From Comamonadaceae bacterium (GTDB lineage Bacteria; Pseudomonadota; Gammaproteobacteria; Burkholderiales; Burkholderiaceae_C): DNA of 64,000 bases. The notes under the pieces were generated by a model. The model worked only from the letters and a program-made list of their open reading frames with translations. It searched no databases and had not been told where the DNA came from. The translations under genes were made by a program, and so were the position numbers. How positions within the stretch are numbered: position 1 is the first letter of the stretch; every line of letters begins with the position of its first letter. Below are positions 18,305 to 27,337 of the stretch, piece after piece. The stretch covers positions 1 to 64,000 of the forward strand of contig CANGPN010000011.1 in NCBI GenBank assembly GCA_947456305.1, given 5' to 3'.

Positions 18305-19146
18305 ATTCACCTGACCAATCCTTGCTGGGCAAAGTTGTCGGCTATGCAGACCACTACGATGCCTCATTGCTCTACCCCTTGCCGCGCGCGGCGCAACGCG
18401 CGGAAATCGGCATCACCGGTAAGCCTGTTTTTTTGGGTGCCGATATCTGGACGGCTTATGAACTCAGTTGGTTGAACCCACGCGGTAAGCCGCAGGTGGC
18501 CATGGGACGGTTCATCGTGCCCTGCGAAAGCACGCATTTGGTGGAGAGCAAGTCTTTGAAGCTGTACTTGAACAGCTTGAACAATTCACGCTTCGCCGAC
18601 TTTGATGAAATGAAGTCAGTGCTTCAAAAGGACCTGAGTGCAGCGATTTGGCATGGCGGCGCGGTGCAAGCAGCGGTCGGTGTGCAATTGCTGACACCTG
18701 AGCAATTTGGCGCAGAAAAAATCCACGAGTTAGACGGCGTGAATCTGGACCGTTTAGATTTGGATTGCACCCATTACCAACCGGCCCCTGAATTGTTGAC
18801 TGCGGCCTTTGGTGAACAACCTGTCACAGAAACCTTGTGCAGCCATTTGCTCAAAAGCAATTGTCTGGTGACGGGTCAGCCCGATTGGGGCAGCGTCAGC
18901 ATCAGCTACAGCGGTCCGCAAATTGAGCAAGCCGGTTTGTTGCAATATATCGTGAGTTTCAGAAACCACAATGAATTCCATGAGCATTGCGTGGAGCGCA
19001 TGTATACCGACATCATGCAACGCTGCAAACCGACCAAGTTGAGCGTGCAAGCGCGTTACACCCGGCGCGGCGGTGTGGACATCAATCCCTGGCGCAGCAG
19101 CCACCCGCAGGCCATGCCGCCTCAAATCCGCACCGCCAGACAATAA
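18301..19146 (+). CDS. queF: NADPH-dependent 7-cyano-7-deazaguanine reductase (bimodular type)
   Basis: Reduces preQ0 to preQ1 in queuosine biosynthesis. At 281 residues it is the long bimodular form. The substrate/NADPH motif [14 protein letters not shown] is present in the N-half, and the catalytic Cys188 with the downstream Asp is in [16 protein letters not shown] in the C-half, followed by [15 protein letters not shown]. The ATGA overlap with the hydrolase suggests coupled translation. No queC, queD or queE lies in this window. Confidence 0.96.
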   Translation: MNSPDQSLLGKVVGYADHYDASLLYPLPRAAQRAEIGITGKPVFLGADIWTAYELSWLNPRGKPQVAMGRFIVPCESTHLVESKSLKLYLNSLNNSRFADFDEMKSVLQKDLSAAIWHGGAVQAAVGVQLLTPEQFGAEKIHELDGVNLDRLDLDCTHYQPAPELLTAAFGEQPVTETLCSHLLKSNCLVTGQPDWGSVSISYSGPQIEQAGLLQYIVSFRNHNEFHEHCVERMYTDIMQRCKPTKLSVQARYTRRGGVDINPWRSSHPQAMPPQIRTARQ

Positions 19147-19149
19147 GCA

Positions 19150-19992
19150 TCAAGCCACGTCTTTGAACGAAGTCAAAGGCGCGAGTTCAGGAAAATGCGC
19201 CGCTTGTTTTTGTTGAAATGCAGTGATGGCTTCTTTCACATGCCGGTTGCTCCAAATGCCGCTTTGCAACCAACCCATTTGTTTCAATGCATCGTCAACG
19301 CTGTGGTCGCGCGCGTAGTTCAAGGCCTGTTTCGTGCCCCAAATTGCAACCGGTGGTTTGGACGCAATTTCAGCCGCAGCCTTCATTGCAGCAGCCAAGG
19401 CAGCCGCTGCATCTGGCAACACCTCATTCACCAAACCATATTGCATGGCTTTGTCCGCTGACAACCTGCGACCGGTGTAGGCCAGTTCTTTCACTACCGC
19501 CATGGGCATGAGTTTGGGTAAGCGCTGCAAGGTGCCGACATCGGCCACCATGCCGACATTGATTTCCTGGATACAGAAAAAAGAATCAGCACTGGCATAA
19601 CGCAGACAAGCCGCAGTCACCATGTCGACCGCGCCGCCTATACACCCGCCTTGGATAGCGACGATCACCGGTATACGTAATGTTTCCAAGCGCGTGAACG
19701 TGGATTGCAAACCACCCAGCATGTCAAAGATGGCAGCGCGTCCTTCGGCGCTTTGGTCGTCCATGCTGACAGAGCCACCGAATGCATCCAGTGACATGCC
19801 TGCGCTGAAGTGTTTACCAGTGCTGCTGATCATCAAGACACGCGCCTGGTTGCCTTGGTGCAACTGTTGCAACACCTCATCGAGCTCACGCCACAGCGTC
19901 ATGTCCAAGGCATTCATGCGGTCCGGCCGGTTCATCACCAGATGCGCGATATGTTGGTCTATCGTCAATTCAAAACAGGTCAGCTTGTTCAT
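19150..19992 (-). CDS. Enoyl-CoA hydratase/isomerase (crotonase family)
   Basis: A 280-residue crotonase-fold protein. The CoA/oxyanion region STGKHFSAGMSLDAFGG and the second oxyanion segment QGGCIGGAVDMVTAACLRYAS are clear; EINVGMVADVGTLQRLPKL follows as in hydratases, where an Asp at this point resembles the dienoyl-CoA isomerase branch. Precise reaction (hydratase versus delta3,5-delta2,4-dienoyl-CoA isomerase) is uncertain. Start at 19992 overlaps the 3' end of dinB by 23 bases; its stop is three bases from the convergent queF stop. Confidence 0.88.
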   Translation of the reverse strand: MNKLTCFELTIDQHIAHLVMNRPDRMNALDMTLWRELDEVLQQLHQGNQARVLMISSTGKHFSAGMSLDAFGGSVSMDDQSAEGRAAIFDMLGGLQSTFTRLETLRIPVIVAIQGGCIGGAVDMVTAACLRYASADSFFCIQEINVGMVADVGTLQRLPKLMPMAVVKELAYTGRRLSADKAMQYGLVNEVLPDAAAALAAAMKAAAEIASKPPVAIWGTKQALNYARDHSVDDALKQMGWLQSGIWSNRHVKEAITAFQQKQAAHFPELAPLTSFKDVA

Positions 19993-21283
19993 GGTGGGGT
20001 TCTTTCAAGGGTTGCGCTTCCCGAGCGGAAAACACAGAGGATAAAGCTTTGAGGGGCGACGGATGCAAGGCTTGGTCACAGTCCGCCCTCACCAGCGAGC
20101 CGACACGCACGCCCAGCAATCGAATGCGGCGTTTGAACTCCACGCGCTTCAAGCACAAGCCAGCCGCATGCCTGATGGCTTTGGCATCTGCGGTGTAAAC
20201 GTCCAGCGTGCTGTCGCGGGTCACGCTTTGGAAATTGTCAAACCGCAATTTGATGCCAATGGTTTTGCCGACATAGCCTTTGCGTTGCAAATCAGCAGCC
20301 ACTTGCTGGCACAAGCGGGTGAAGATGTCGCCTAGAGCTGCTTTGTCATGCAGTACATGCAAATCTTTTTCAAACGTGGTTTCCCGACTCATAGACACCG
20401 GTTCAGACTCGATGACCAAAGGCCTATCGTCTATTCCATGCGATGCAGCATGTAACCAAGCGCCATACGATTTGCCGAAATGTTCAATCAACCACTGCGG
20501 TTCGCGGGCTGCAAGCTCGCCTATGGTGTGTATGCCGTGGGCTTGCAGTTTGGCATCGGCCTTAGGCCCTATGCCGTTGATTTTTCTGCAGGCCAGCGGC
20601 CATATTTTTTCTGCCAAATCTTCTGCTTGCAAAATCGAAATGCCATTGGGCTTGTTCAACTCACTCGCCATTTTCGCCAGCAGTTTGTTGGGAGCCACGC
20701 CAATCGAGCAAGTCAAGCCTGTGGCATCGGTGATGGATTTTTGTATCAATCGTGCAAGCGCTCGACCGCCTTGACGTTGACCACCGGGCACGTCGGTGAA
20801 GTCGATATAAATTTCATCCACGCCTCTGTCTTCCACCAACGGCGCAATGTCATACACCATCTCTTTGAAGCGGCGCGAATAGTGGCGGTACTGCTCGAAG
20901 TCCACCGGCAGCAATATGGCTTGCGGGCACAACTGCGCCGCTTTCATCACGCCCATGGCCGAGCCCACACCAAAGGCGCGGGCGGCATAGGTGGCTGTAG
21001 TAATGACACCGCGCCCGGTATAGCCATTGATGCGGGGAAACATATCGACCGGAATCTCGGCCAGGTGTTCGATGGTCCATTCACGGTCAGGTTGGGCGGC
21101 GCGCATGCGGGCCAGTAAATCGTCTTCACGCCTTCTGCCGCCGCCAATTACCACCGGCAAACCTTTGAGTTGCGGATAACGCAGCAACTCAACAGATGCA
21201 TAAAACGCATCCATGTCTAAGTGGGCGATGCGTCTAGGTAGGTTAGGTGTTTCTGAGCTCACACCTAAAGCATAGCCGAGCAC
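19970..21283 (-). CDS. dinB: DNA polymerase IV (Y-family, translesion)
   Basis: A Y-family polymerase of 430-437 residues. Catalytic motifs: RIAHLDMDAFYASVELLRYP with the first Asp, VEDRGVDEIYIDFTDV with the acidic pair, then SIGVAPNKLLAKMAS and the HhH region INGIGPKADAKL. No C-terminal beta-clamp peptide of the canonical QL[SD]LF type is obvious, although the last residues EQADLF are a clamp-box-like ending. Both possible starts are GTG (21283 or 21262); the second is closer to the conserved domain. No LexA box was recognised upstream. Confidence 0.94.
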   Translation of the reverse strand: MLGYALGVSSETPNLPRRIAHLDMDAFYASVELLRYPQLKGLPVVIGGGRRREDDLLARMRAAQPDREWTIEHLAEIPVDMFPRINGYTGRGVITTATYAARAFGVGSAMGVMKAAQLCPQAILLPVDFEQYRHYSRRFKEMVYDIAPLVEDRGVDEIYIDFTDVPGGQRQGGRALARLIQKSITDATGLTCSIGVAPNKLLAKMASELNKPNGISILQAEDLAEKIWPLACRKINGIGPKADAKLQAHGIHTIGELAAREPQWLIEHFGKSYGAWLHAASHGIDDRPLVIESEPVSMSRETTFEKDLHVLHDKAALGDIFTRLCQQVAADLQRKGYVGKTIGIKLRFDNFQSVTRDSTLDVYTADAKAIRHAAGLCLKRVEFKRRIRLLGVRVGSLVRADCDQALHPSPLKALSSVFSAREAQPLKEPHHEQADLF

Positions 21284-21398
21284 TTAGCGAGGTAAGCGGT
21301 GAAGCAGTTTTTTACAAACCGCCCTGACTTACATACAGCCGCTTTCAAAAAACCTGAAATTACCGTCCGGTTTTCCAATTGATGTCATGTGTATGCGT

Positions 21399-22553
21399 TT
21401 AGGCGTGGGGCATCGTATGCGGCAACAAAATGCTGGTGTCTATTTTGTTGATATCGGTGTGACCGCACAAGGCCATGCTGGTATCAAGTTCTTTGTGGAT
21501 GATTTGCAAAGCTTTGGTGACACCGGCTTCGCCCATGGCGCCTAATCCATAGAGCATGGCGCGTCCGATGTAAGTGCCTTTGGCGCCCAACGCCTTGGCT
21601 TTCAAGACATCCTGGCCGCTGCGCACGCCACCGTCCATATGTACTTCAATGTCTTTACCTACCGCTTGCACAATGCCTGGCAAAGCATTGATGCTGGACT
21701 CGGCGCCGTCAAGCTGGCGCCCGCCATGGTTGGAAACGATCAGCGCATCAGCGCCGCTTTGCACTGCCAGTCGAGCGTCTTCAGGATCTTGAATACCTTT
21801 CAAAATCAATTTGCCCCCCCAGCGTTTTTTCACCCATTCCACATCGTTCCAATTGAGTGTGGGATCAAACTGGCCGTTGGTCCATTCGCCCAAAGAACTC
21901 ATGTCGTCTATGCCTTTGACATGGCCAAAAATATTGCCGAATTTGCGCCGCGGTGTGCCCAACATGTTCAAGCACCAGCGAGGCTTGGTGGCCAAGTCCA
22001 GCAAGTTGATCAAGGTAGGTTTGGGTGGTGCAGACAAGCCGTTTTTCAAATCCTTGTGGCGTTGTCCCAGTAATTGCAAGTCCAGCGTCAAAACCAGCGC
22101 AGAGCATTGCGCGGCTTTGGCGCGGTCGATCAAACGCTCGATGAACGAACGGTCGCGCATGACATACAACTGAAACCAGAATCCTGGTCCGACGTGTTGA
22201 GCCACATCCTCGATGGAGCAAATACTCATGGTTGACAAAGTGAACGGAATACCGAATTTTTTGGCGGCTCGTGCTGCCAGAATTTCACCATCGGCGTGCT
22301 GCATACCGGTCATGCCAGTGGGTGCGATAGCAACTGGCATGCTGACGTTCTGACCGATCATGGTGGAGGCCGTGCTGCGCCCTTCCATATTGATAGCGAC
22401 GCGCTGACGGAATTTGATTTTTTGAAAATCATCTTCGTTGGCCTGGTAAGTGCTTTGGGTATAGCTGCCTGAATCTGCATATTCAAAAAACATTTTCGGC
22501 ACGCGTTTTTTGGCCAGCTGTTTCAAATCATCAATATGGGTGATCACTGTCAT
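21399..22553 (-). CDS. lldD: FMN-dependent alpha-hydroxy acid dehydrogenase (L-lactate dehydrogenase type)
   Basis: A 384-residue TIM-barrel flavoprotein. Signature pieces: PVAIAPTGMTGMQHADGE, TLSTMSICSIEDVA, FQLYVMRDR, and the FMN/substrate active site IVSNHGGRQLDGAES with the catalytic His. These fit the LldD/lactate oxidase/glycolate oxidase family; length and overall resemblance favour quinone-linked L-lactate dehydrogenase, but other 2-hydroxyacids remain possible. A strong AAGGAG site precedes the ATG. It is followed by no gene of the lldPR type. Confidence 0.9.
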   Translation of the reverse strand: MTVITHIDDLKQLAKKRVPKMFFEYADSGSYTQSTYQANEDDFQKIKFRQRVAINMEGRSTASTMIGQNVSMPVAIAPTGMTGMQHADGEILAARAAKKFGIPFTLSTMSICSIEDVAQHVGPGFWFQLYVMRDRSFIERLIDRAKAAQCSALVLTLDLQLLGQRHKDLKNGLSAPPKPTLINLLDLATKPRWCLNMLGTPRRKFGNIFGHVKGIDDMSSLGEWTNGQFDPTLNWNDVEWVKKRWGGKLILKGIQDPEDARLAVQSGADALIVSNHGGRQLDGAESSINALPGIVQAVGKDIEVHMDGGVRSGQDVLKAKALGAKGTYIGRAMLYGLGAMGEAGVTKALQIIHKELDTSMALCGHTDINKIDTSILLPHTMPHA

Positions 22554-22719
22554 TTCAGTCTCCTTGTCTAACGCGGGATGTTAGCGCCTTACGCTTTGGC
22601 GTCCGAGCAAACCCGTGTTGCTGTCAGGCAAGACATGGCAGCACATCTTATGTATGGGTGAAGAAACGGTTTTAAAAGCGCTCATTCACCTGAGGCAGAA
22701 ATATACACACAGGCGGTAT

Positions 22720-24408
22720 TCAAGCCCAAATCACCCCATTGCTTTGTTTGCCGTACCAGTGTTCAACCTCGTGCTGTACGCCAAACTCGATACGGCTGCG
22801 TTTGATTTTCATGGTGGGCGTCAAATAACCGTTTTCAATGGACCATGCCTCTTTGGCAATCACCAGCATTTTGAGTTGTTCGTAGTCGGCGATTTGTTTG
22901 TTGACCTGGTCAAGCAAGCCGGTCAATTCAGCTTCCACTTCGGCGCGTACCTGGTCGGAATGCATGGACGGTCGCAAATGCTCGGCCAGCACCACCAGCG
23001 CATAGGCTTTGTCAAAACCGCTGCCTGACACCATGGACAATTCGATCATGGGGTGTGCGTTCAGTCGGTTTTCAATAGGGGCAGGCGCTACGTACTTGCC
23101 TTTGCTGGTTTTGAATTGCTCTTTCAGGCGACCGGTGATTTTCAATTGCCCGTCAGGCAGTTGCGAGCCCAGATCACCGGTTTTGAAAAACCCGTCCGGT
23201 GTAAAGCTTTGGGCGTCCAGATCAGGCCGTTTGTAATACCCAATTAATTGTCCCGGTGATTTGATCAATACTTCGCCTTCAGGGCTGATGCGCACATGCA
23301 CGCCCGGATAAGGCGGGCCGACGGTCCCCGGGTCATTTTTCTCTTTGGTCTGGCAATGTGAATACGCAAAGTCTTCGGTCATGGCGTAGCCTTCGACCAG
23401 GTTCAAACCGAGACGACGGTACCAACGTATCAATTCGGGGGGCAGGGGAGCCGAGCCGCTTCCTGCCAACTCCACCTGATCCAAGCCCAGACCGGTGAGC
23501 ACTTTCTTTTTGACCACGCTGCCTAGTACAGGAATACTGAGCAACACATTCAATTTGCCGGCCGGCATTTTGGCAAACACACCTTGCTGGAATTTCAGCC
23601 ACAAACGCGGAACGGAAATAAAAACGGTGGGCCTGGCACGTTGTAAATCCTGTATGAATGTGTCCAGTGATTCAGCGAAAAATATGTGCAAGCGCCCATA
23701 CATCAAAGATGTGCATTCGACAAAAGCGCGTTCAAACACATGGGCTAAAGGCAAATACGAAAGCATGCGATGCTTTCGCCCAGCCCCCAGATTCTCAACA
23801 AAGTTTTGCACAATGCCTTCGACCGCTGCGCTCATGCGCTCGAACGAATGCATGGCGCCTTTGGGCTGGCCGGTGGAACCCGAGGTGTAAATAATCATGG
23901 CGATATCGCTGGGCTCACGCTGTATCTCGCCTTGCAAGGGCTGGGTGCGCGCGGTGATGTCGTCCCATTTGTCATAGCTGTTGGCAGGGGCCAGCGGAAA
24001 CGCAATGCGCGGCAGCGCGGCAGGTACACCCGGTTCTTGTTTATGCCACTCATCCAGTTTGCCGACAAACAGCAAACTGGCTTCGGAATGCTCGAGCACA
24101 AACTTCACTGTATCAGCTTGTTCAGTCGGAAAAATTGCTACTGTGGTGTAACCGGCCATCCAGATAGCAAGTTCTGCCATGAAGAAATGCGCGCAGTTTT
24201 TCGACAAGATAGCGATGCGTGCTGCGCGGGGCAAGCCGAGTGATTTAAGGTGAGCCGCCATGCGCCGCGACTGGTCCATGGTTTGTGCCCAGGTGTAATC
24301 CTGGGTGATGCCGCCACCCAGCGGCTGGGTCAGGAAAATCTCATCCGCGTAGGTCTGTTCGTTGGCATAAATACGATCGAGTATCAAGTCCGATGGGGTT
24401 TGAGTCAT
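22720..24408 (-). CDS. AMP-dependent acyl-CoA synthetase (long-chain fatty acid-CoA ligase)
   Basis: A 562-residue ANL-superfamily ligase that adenylates a carboxylic acid and transfers it to CoA. P-loop motif IIYTSGSTGQPKGAMHSF, A5 motif LVEGYAMTEDFAYSH, A8 FKTGDLGSQLPDGQLKITGRLKEQFKTSKGKYVAPAPIEN and the late lysine region TPTMKIKRS are intact. LAHVFERAF and SVPRLWLKFQQGV are as in FadD15/long-chain ACS proteins. An ideal AGGAGG site precedes the ATG at 24408. Probably feeds beta-oxidation or lipid recycling; the enoyl-CoA hydratase gene nearby is in the same direction but in a separate unit. Confidence 0.92.
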   Translation of the reverse strand: MTQTPSDLILDRIYANEQTYADEIFLTQPLGGGITQDYTWAQTMDQSRRMAAHLKSLGLPRAARIAILSKNCAHFFMAELAIWMAGYTTVAIFPTEQADTVKFVLEHSEASLLFVGKLDEWHKQEPGVPAALPRIAFPLAPANSYDKWDDITARTQPLQGEIQREPSDIAMIIYTSGSTGQPKGAMHSFERMSAAVEGIVQNFVENLGAGRKHRMLSYLPLAHVFERAFVECTSLMYGRLHIFFAESLDTFIQDLQRARPTVFISVPRLWLKFQQGVFAKMPAGKLNVLLSIPVLGSVVKKKVLTGLGLDQVELAGSGSAPLPPELIRWYRRLGLNLVEGYAMTEDFAYSHCQTKEKNDPGTVGPPYPGVHVRISPEGEVLIKSPGQLIGYYKRPDLDAQSFTPDGFFKTGDLGSQLPDGQLKITGRLKEQFKTSKGKYVAPAPIENRLNAHPMIELSMVSGSGFDKAYALVVLAEHLRPSMHSDQVRAEVEAELTGLLDQVNKQIADYEQLKMLVIAKEAWSIENGYLTPTMKIKRSRIEFGVQHEVEHWYGKQSNGVIWA

Positions 24409-24560
24409 GTGGTGCCTCCTAGTCTTTCATCATCGCGGCAGTAGCCGGTATTTTTGACAAATCATACGCACATACCTTGAATTCACCTATGCAATTCAGG
24501 GTTGACTACAGTAGATTTTTAGGTATTGCAAAATAAGCTCAACTTTCAAAGAGGCGGCAA

Positions 24561-24875
24561 ATGAAAAAAATCAACCTAGCTTTATTCTGTGGACTCTTGT
24601 GTGCAGCATTTCAATCAAGTGCATCACCTTATCCGCTTGGCAGCATGACTTGTGAGGATATAGGCACTTTTGCGTCGCAAGCCATGCAGTGGCGCGAAGA
24701 CGGTATGACCATCCCGCAGGCCAAGGCCAAACTGGAAGAACTCAAACCAGAGGATTCTGTGGAAAAACAAAACATGACCAATGTCATGCGCTTGGTGTTT
24801 GGCGGCTATGGTGACAGTTGGACGGTGGAGAGCGCCGGCAACATCATGCGTACAGACTGCGAGACAGGGCGTTAA
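24561..24875 (+). CDS. Small secreted protein of unknown function
   Basis: A 104-residue protein with a signal peptide (MKKINLALFCGLLCAAFQSSAS, cleavage near residue 22) leaving an acidic mature protein of about 82 residues with two cysteines (MTCEDIG and RTDCETG), which could form a single disulfide. The start of the mature region, with a Cys-Glu-Asp-Ile helix and a later amphipathic helix (IPQAKAKLEELKP), suggests a small helical fold. GAGGCGG lies about 8 bases before the ATG; TTGACT at 24502 may be part of its promoter. No family recognised. It lies just upstream of the quinoprotein operon, but separated by 224 bases. Confidence 0.7.
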   Translation: MKKINLALFCGLLCAAFQSSASPYPLGSMTCEDIGTFASQAMQWREDGMTIPQAKAKLEELKPEDSVEKQNMTNVMRLVFGGYGDSWTVESAGNIMRTDCETGR

Positions 24876-24987
24876 ATTTTCTTCAGGAATACTTTGCTTA
24901 TGTTGGCATCGTTATTAATATAAAAAGTTATTTGAATTCAGTCGTATTAAGGTAATCACTTATATAAGTTGGCTTTGAACCACCTAT

Positions 24988-25015
24988 ATTCCCGATGGCT
25001 GAGGGAATTTTTCCC
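24988..25015 (+). promoter_or_regulatory. Inverted repeats upstream of the quinoprotein dehydrogenase
   Basis: ATTCCC (24988-24993) is repeated inverted as GGGAAT (25003-25008), and GGGAA (25003-25007) can also pair with TTCCC (25011-25015). This places alternative symmetrical arms 85-110 bases before the dehydrogenase ATG, a plausible operator or mRNA hairpin. Pattern only; no confident -35/-10 pair was found in 24876-25099. Confidence 0.3.
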
Positions 25016-25099
25016 GGCGACAGGTGCTTGGTTTCGTCAATACCTGCCGTCCATTTAAAACCGTCAGTTTTGAAAACAAATTAACCTTTGGGGACGAGT

Positions 25100-26863
25100 A
25101 TGAAAAAAATGAGCAAAGCTCTGGCGCTGTCAGCAATCGCTGCAGGCGTCTTGGCAATGGGTTCGGTTTTTGCCGCCGAAGTCGACGGTAACCGCATTCA
25201 AAATGCAGACAAAGAGCCGGGTAACTGGATGACCTACCACGGGTCTTACAAGTCCTACCATTACAGCGGTCTTGACAAAATCAACACAGGTAACGTGAGC
25301 AAGATGAAAGAAGCTTGGTCACATGTGGCTTCCCGCGCTAACCGCGGTTTGCAAGGCATGCCCTTGGCCATCGACGGCATTCTGTATTACAGCAGTCCGT
25401 ACAACCAGGTCTATGCCCTGGACGGCGCTACCGGCGAAATGCTCTGGACTTACAAACACAAGCTGAATGAAGACTTGGTTGCTCGTCAAACTCACTCGCC
25501 TTACAACCGCGGCCTGGCTGCCGGTTACGGCAATTTGTACATGGGTACGTTGGACGGCAAGTTGGTCGCCATCGATGCCAAAACAGGTACATTGAAATTC
25601 GAAACCAAGCTGGTGAATTCCGAAAAGCTGACAGTCGGCTTCACAGGCTCCCCTTTGCTGGTCAAAGACAAAATCATCATCGGTGCACAAGGCGGCGAAT
25701 GGCCTGACCGTGGTCCTATCTTTGGTGTCAACGCCAAGACCGGTGCCAAGATTTGGGAATTCAAAACTGCCGGCGGTAACGACGGTACCGAATCCGATGC
25801 GCGCAACACTTGGGGCGGCGAGTCCTACAAAGTGGGCGGCGGCGGCGGTTGGATGGCCGGCAGCTACGACGCTGAAAGCAACACCGTATGGTGGGGCACT
25901 GCCAATCCCGCGCCTTTGTACGACTGGGCGGGCGATGAGTGGCAAACCAAAGGCCCGCGTCCCGGCACCAACTTGTACACCTCTTCCGTGTTGCAACTCG
26001 ACCCGGACACTGGCAAGCTGAAAAGCTATCACCAAGTGTTGCCGCATGATGCATGGGACTTTGACCCTGCCCAAGGCGAGTTGATGATGATTGACCGCGG
26101 CGGCAAGAAATTGGTGGTTCACCCCTCCAAGTCCGGCTTCGTGTTCGTGTTTGACCGCACTACCGGCAAGCCTGTGAATGTTTACAAAGGTGTGGACGCT
26201 ATCAACTTTGTGAAAGACATCAAGCCTAACGGTGAACTGGTCGATCGCTGGGATCCCAAAGGCGGCAAGCACGCCAATCTGTGCCCCGCTATTGCCGGTG
26301 GTTACAGCTGGAATGCCGGTTCATACAGCCCGAAAACAGGACTGATGTACAAAGTCGGCTTTGAATGGTGCCAGGACTTGGAAATCACCAAGACCGAACC
26401 CATCACTGAGCCGGTTGTTCAGTTGAACATCGGTGCTGACTTCACCATGCACGGTCCTGGTACCGGTGCCCGTGAAGATGCGACTGCCAAAGATACCAAG
26501 GCCTGGGGCCATATCCGCGCACGCGATCCCATCACCGGCGCTGTCAAGTATGAAATCAAGTACCCCAAAGGCGTGCCACACGGCGGCTTGTTGACGACGG
26601 CCGGTAATGTGCTCTTCGTTCCTGAAGCCGACGGCATGTTCACTGCATACGATGCAGCGAACGGCAAGAAACTCTGGTCACACAACAACGGTCAAGGCAG
26701 TGTCGGTGGAACCATCACTTACATGGCCAAAGGCAAGCAATATGTTGCTGTCATGACCGGTTGGGGTTCACTGGTGGGCGACGGTTATGGCGACCTCTGG
26801 GGTGAGCCATGGAAGAGCATGCCTAAAGACTCAGGCGTTCTCAAAGTGTTCTCGGTTGACTGA
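25100..26863 (+). CDS. PQQ-dependent alcohol dehydrogenase, predicted lanthanide type
   Basis: A periplasmic quinoprotein of 587 residues, signal peptide to about residue 26 (VFAAEVDG). Eight-bladed propeller repeats are visible. The inferred metal ligands are E200 (GAQGGEWPDRG), N269 (GTANPAPLYDW) and the catalytic D320 in HDAWDFDPAQ, and D322 two residues later supplies the extra acid found in lanthanide enzymes of the XoxF/PedH type, where calcium enzymes have Ala, Thr or Ser. The vicinal Cys-Cys pair usual in this family is missing: around residues 131-134 one reads THSP before YNRG, and only two separated cysteines exist. ATG at 25100 has a GGGGA site. Cytochrome c and XoxJ-like genes follow. 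Substrate alcohol unknown. Confidence 0.9.
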   Translation: MKKMSKALALSAIAAGVLAMGSVFAAEVDGNRIQNADKEPGNWMTYHGSYKSYHYSGLDKINTGNVSKMKEAWSHVASRANRGLQGMPLAIDGILYYSSPYNQVYALDGATGEMLWTYKHKLNEDLVARQTHSPYNRGLAAGYGNLYMGTLDGKLVAIDAKTGTLKFETKLVNSEKLTVGFTGSPLLVKDKIIIGAQGGEWPDRGPIFGVNAKTGAKIWEFKTAGGNDGTESDARNTWGGESYKVGGGGGWMAGSYDAESNTVWWGTANPAPLYDWAGDEWQTKGPRPGTNLYTSSVLQLDPDTGKLKSYHQVLPHDAWDFDPAQGELMMIDRGGKKLVVHPSKSGFVFVFDRTTGKPVNVYKGVDAINFVKDIKPNGELVDRWDPKGGKHANLCPAIAGGYSWNAGSYSPKTGLMYKVGFEWCQDLEITKTEPITEPVVQLNIGADFTMHGPGTGAREDATAKDTKAWGHIRARDPITGAVKYEIKYPKGVPHGGLLTTAGNVLFVPEADGMFTAYDAANGKKLWSHNNGQGSVGGTITYMAKGKQYVAVMTGWGSLVGDGYGDLWGEPWKSMPKDSGVLKVFSVD

Positions 26864-26891
26864 CCTCACGGTTTTCAGTCGTAACATCTGA

Positions 26892-26923
26892 AAGGGTGGT
26901 GTCTTTGTGACACCACCCTTTTT
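26892..26923 (+). terminator. Intrinsic terminator or attenuator inside the quinoprotein operon
   Basis: A perfect 12-bp stem, AAGGGTGGTGTC with GACACCACCCTT, around a 5-base loop, followed by TTTC. It lies between the dehydrogenase stop and the cytochrome c start. With only three unpaired T it may stop most but not all transcripts, or stabilise the dehydrogenase mRNA 3' end, giving more dehydrogenase than cytochrome. Confidence 0.75.
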
Positions 26924-26971
26924 CAATATTCAGATTTAATTGCAACAGCGAATACAGTTCCAGAGGAAAAA

Positions 26972-27337
26972 ATGTCAGTGATTAATGATTTGCGCAAGGC
27001 TTTGTGGCCGGTGTTGGTGGTGCTGGCCTTGTTGCCCGGCGCAAGCATCACGGCTGTGGCGCAGGAAGAGCACCCTTACGCCAAGGATTTCGATGTCAAA
27101 GCCAATTTCAGAAATATTTGTGCTTTCTGCCATCAGAACTACGGTCGCCAGGAAGGCAAAGGACCGCAGTTGATGAACAGCGCCAAGACCGACGAGGAAT
27201 TGTTCAACCGTATCAAAAACGGTAAGCCAGGCCGTATGGCCTCATTCGGTGTGGCATTCACTGATGACAAGATCTGGGCGATTGTCAAATTCATTCGCTC
27301 GCTCAGACCCGATGTTGAACCAGAGAATCCGTCATGA
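26972..27337 (+). CDS. c-type cytochrome, presumed electron acceptor of the quinoprotein dehydrogenase
   Basis: A 121-residue class I cytochrome c with an N-terminal signal (WPVLVVLALLPGASITAVA) and a single haem motif CAFCH at residues 50-54; the distal methionine is probably in KPGRMASFG. C-terminal helix DKIWAIVKFIRSLRP is typical. Position right after the dehydrogenase and before a XoxJ-type gene argues for a XoxG-like role, taking electrons from PQQ. AGAGGAA precedes the ATG. The stop overlaps the next start. Confidence 0.9.
   Translation: MSVINDLRKALWPVLVVLALLPGASITAVAQEEHPYAKDFDVKANFRNICAFCHQNYGRQEGKGPQLMNSAKTDEELFNRIKNGKPGRMASFGVAFTDDKIWAIVKFIRSLRPDVEPENPS

Noticed and set aside
25319-26272. 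317-codon minus-strand frame inside the quinoprotein dehydrogenase
   Set aside because: Antisense shadow of a clearly identified gene; no recognisable protein features.
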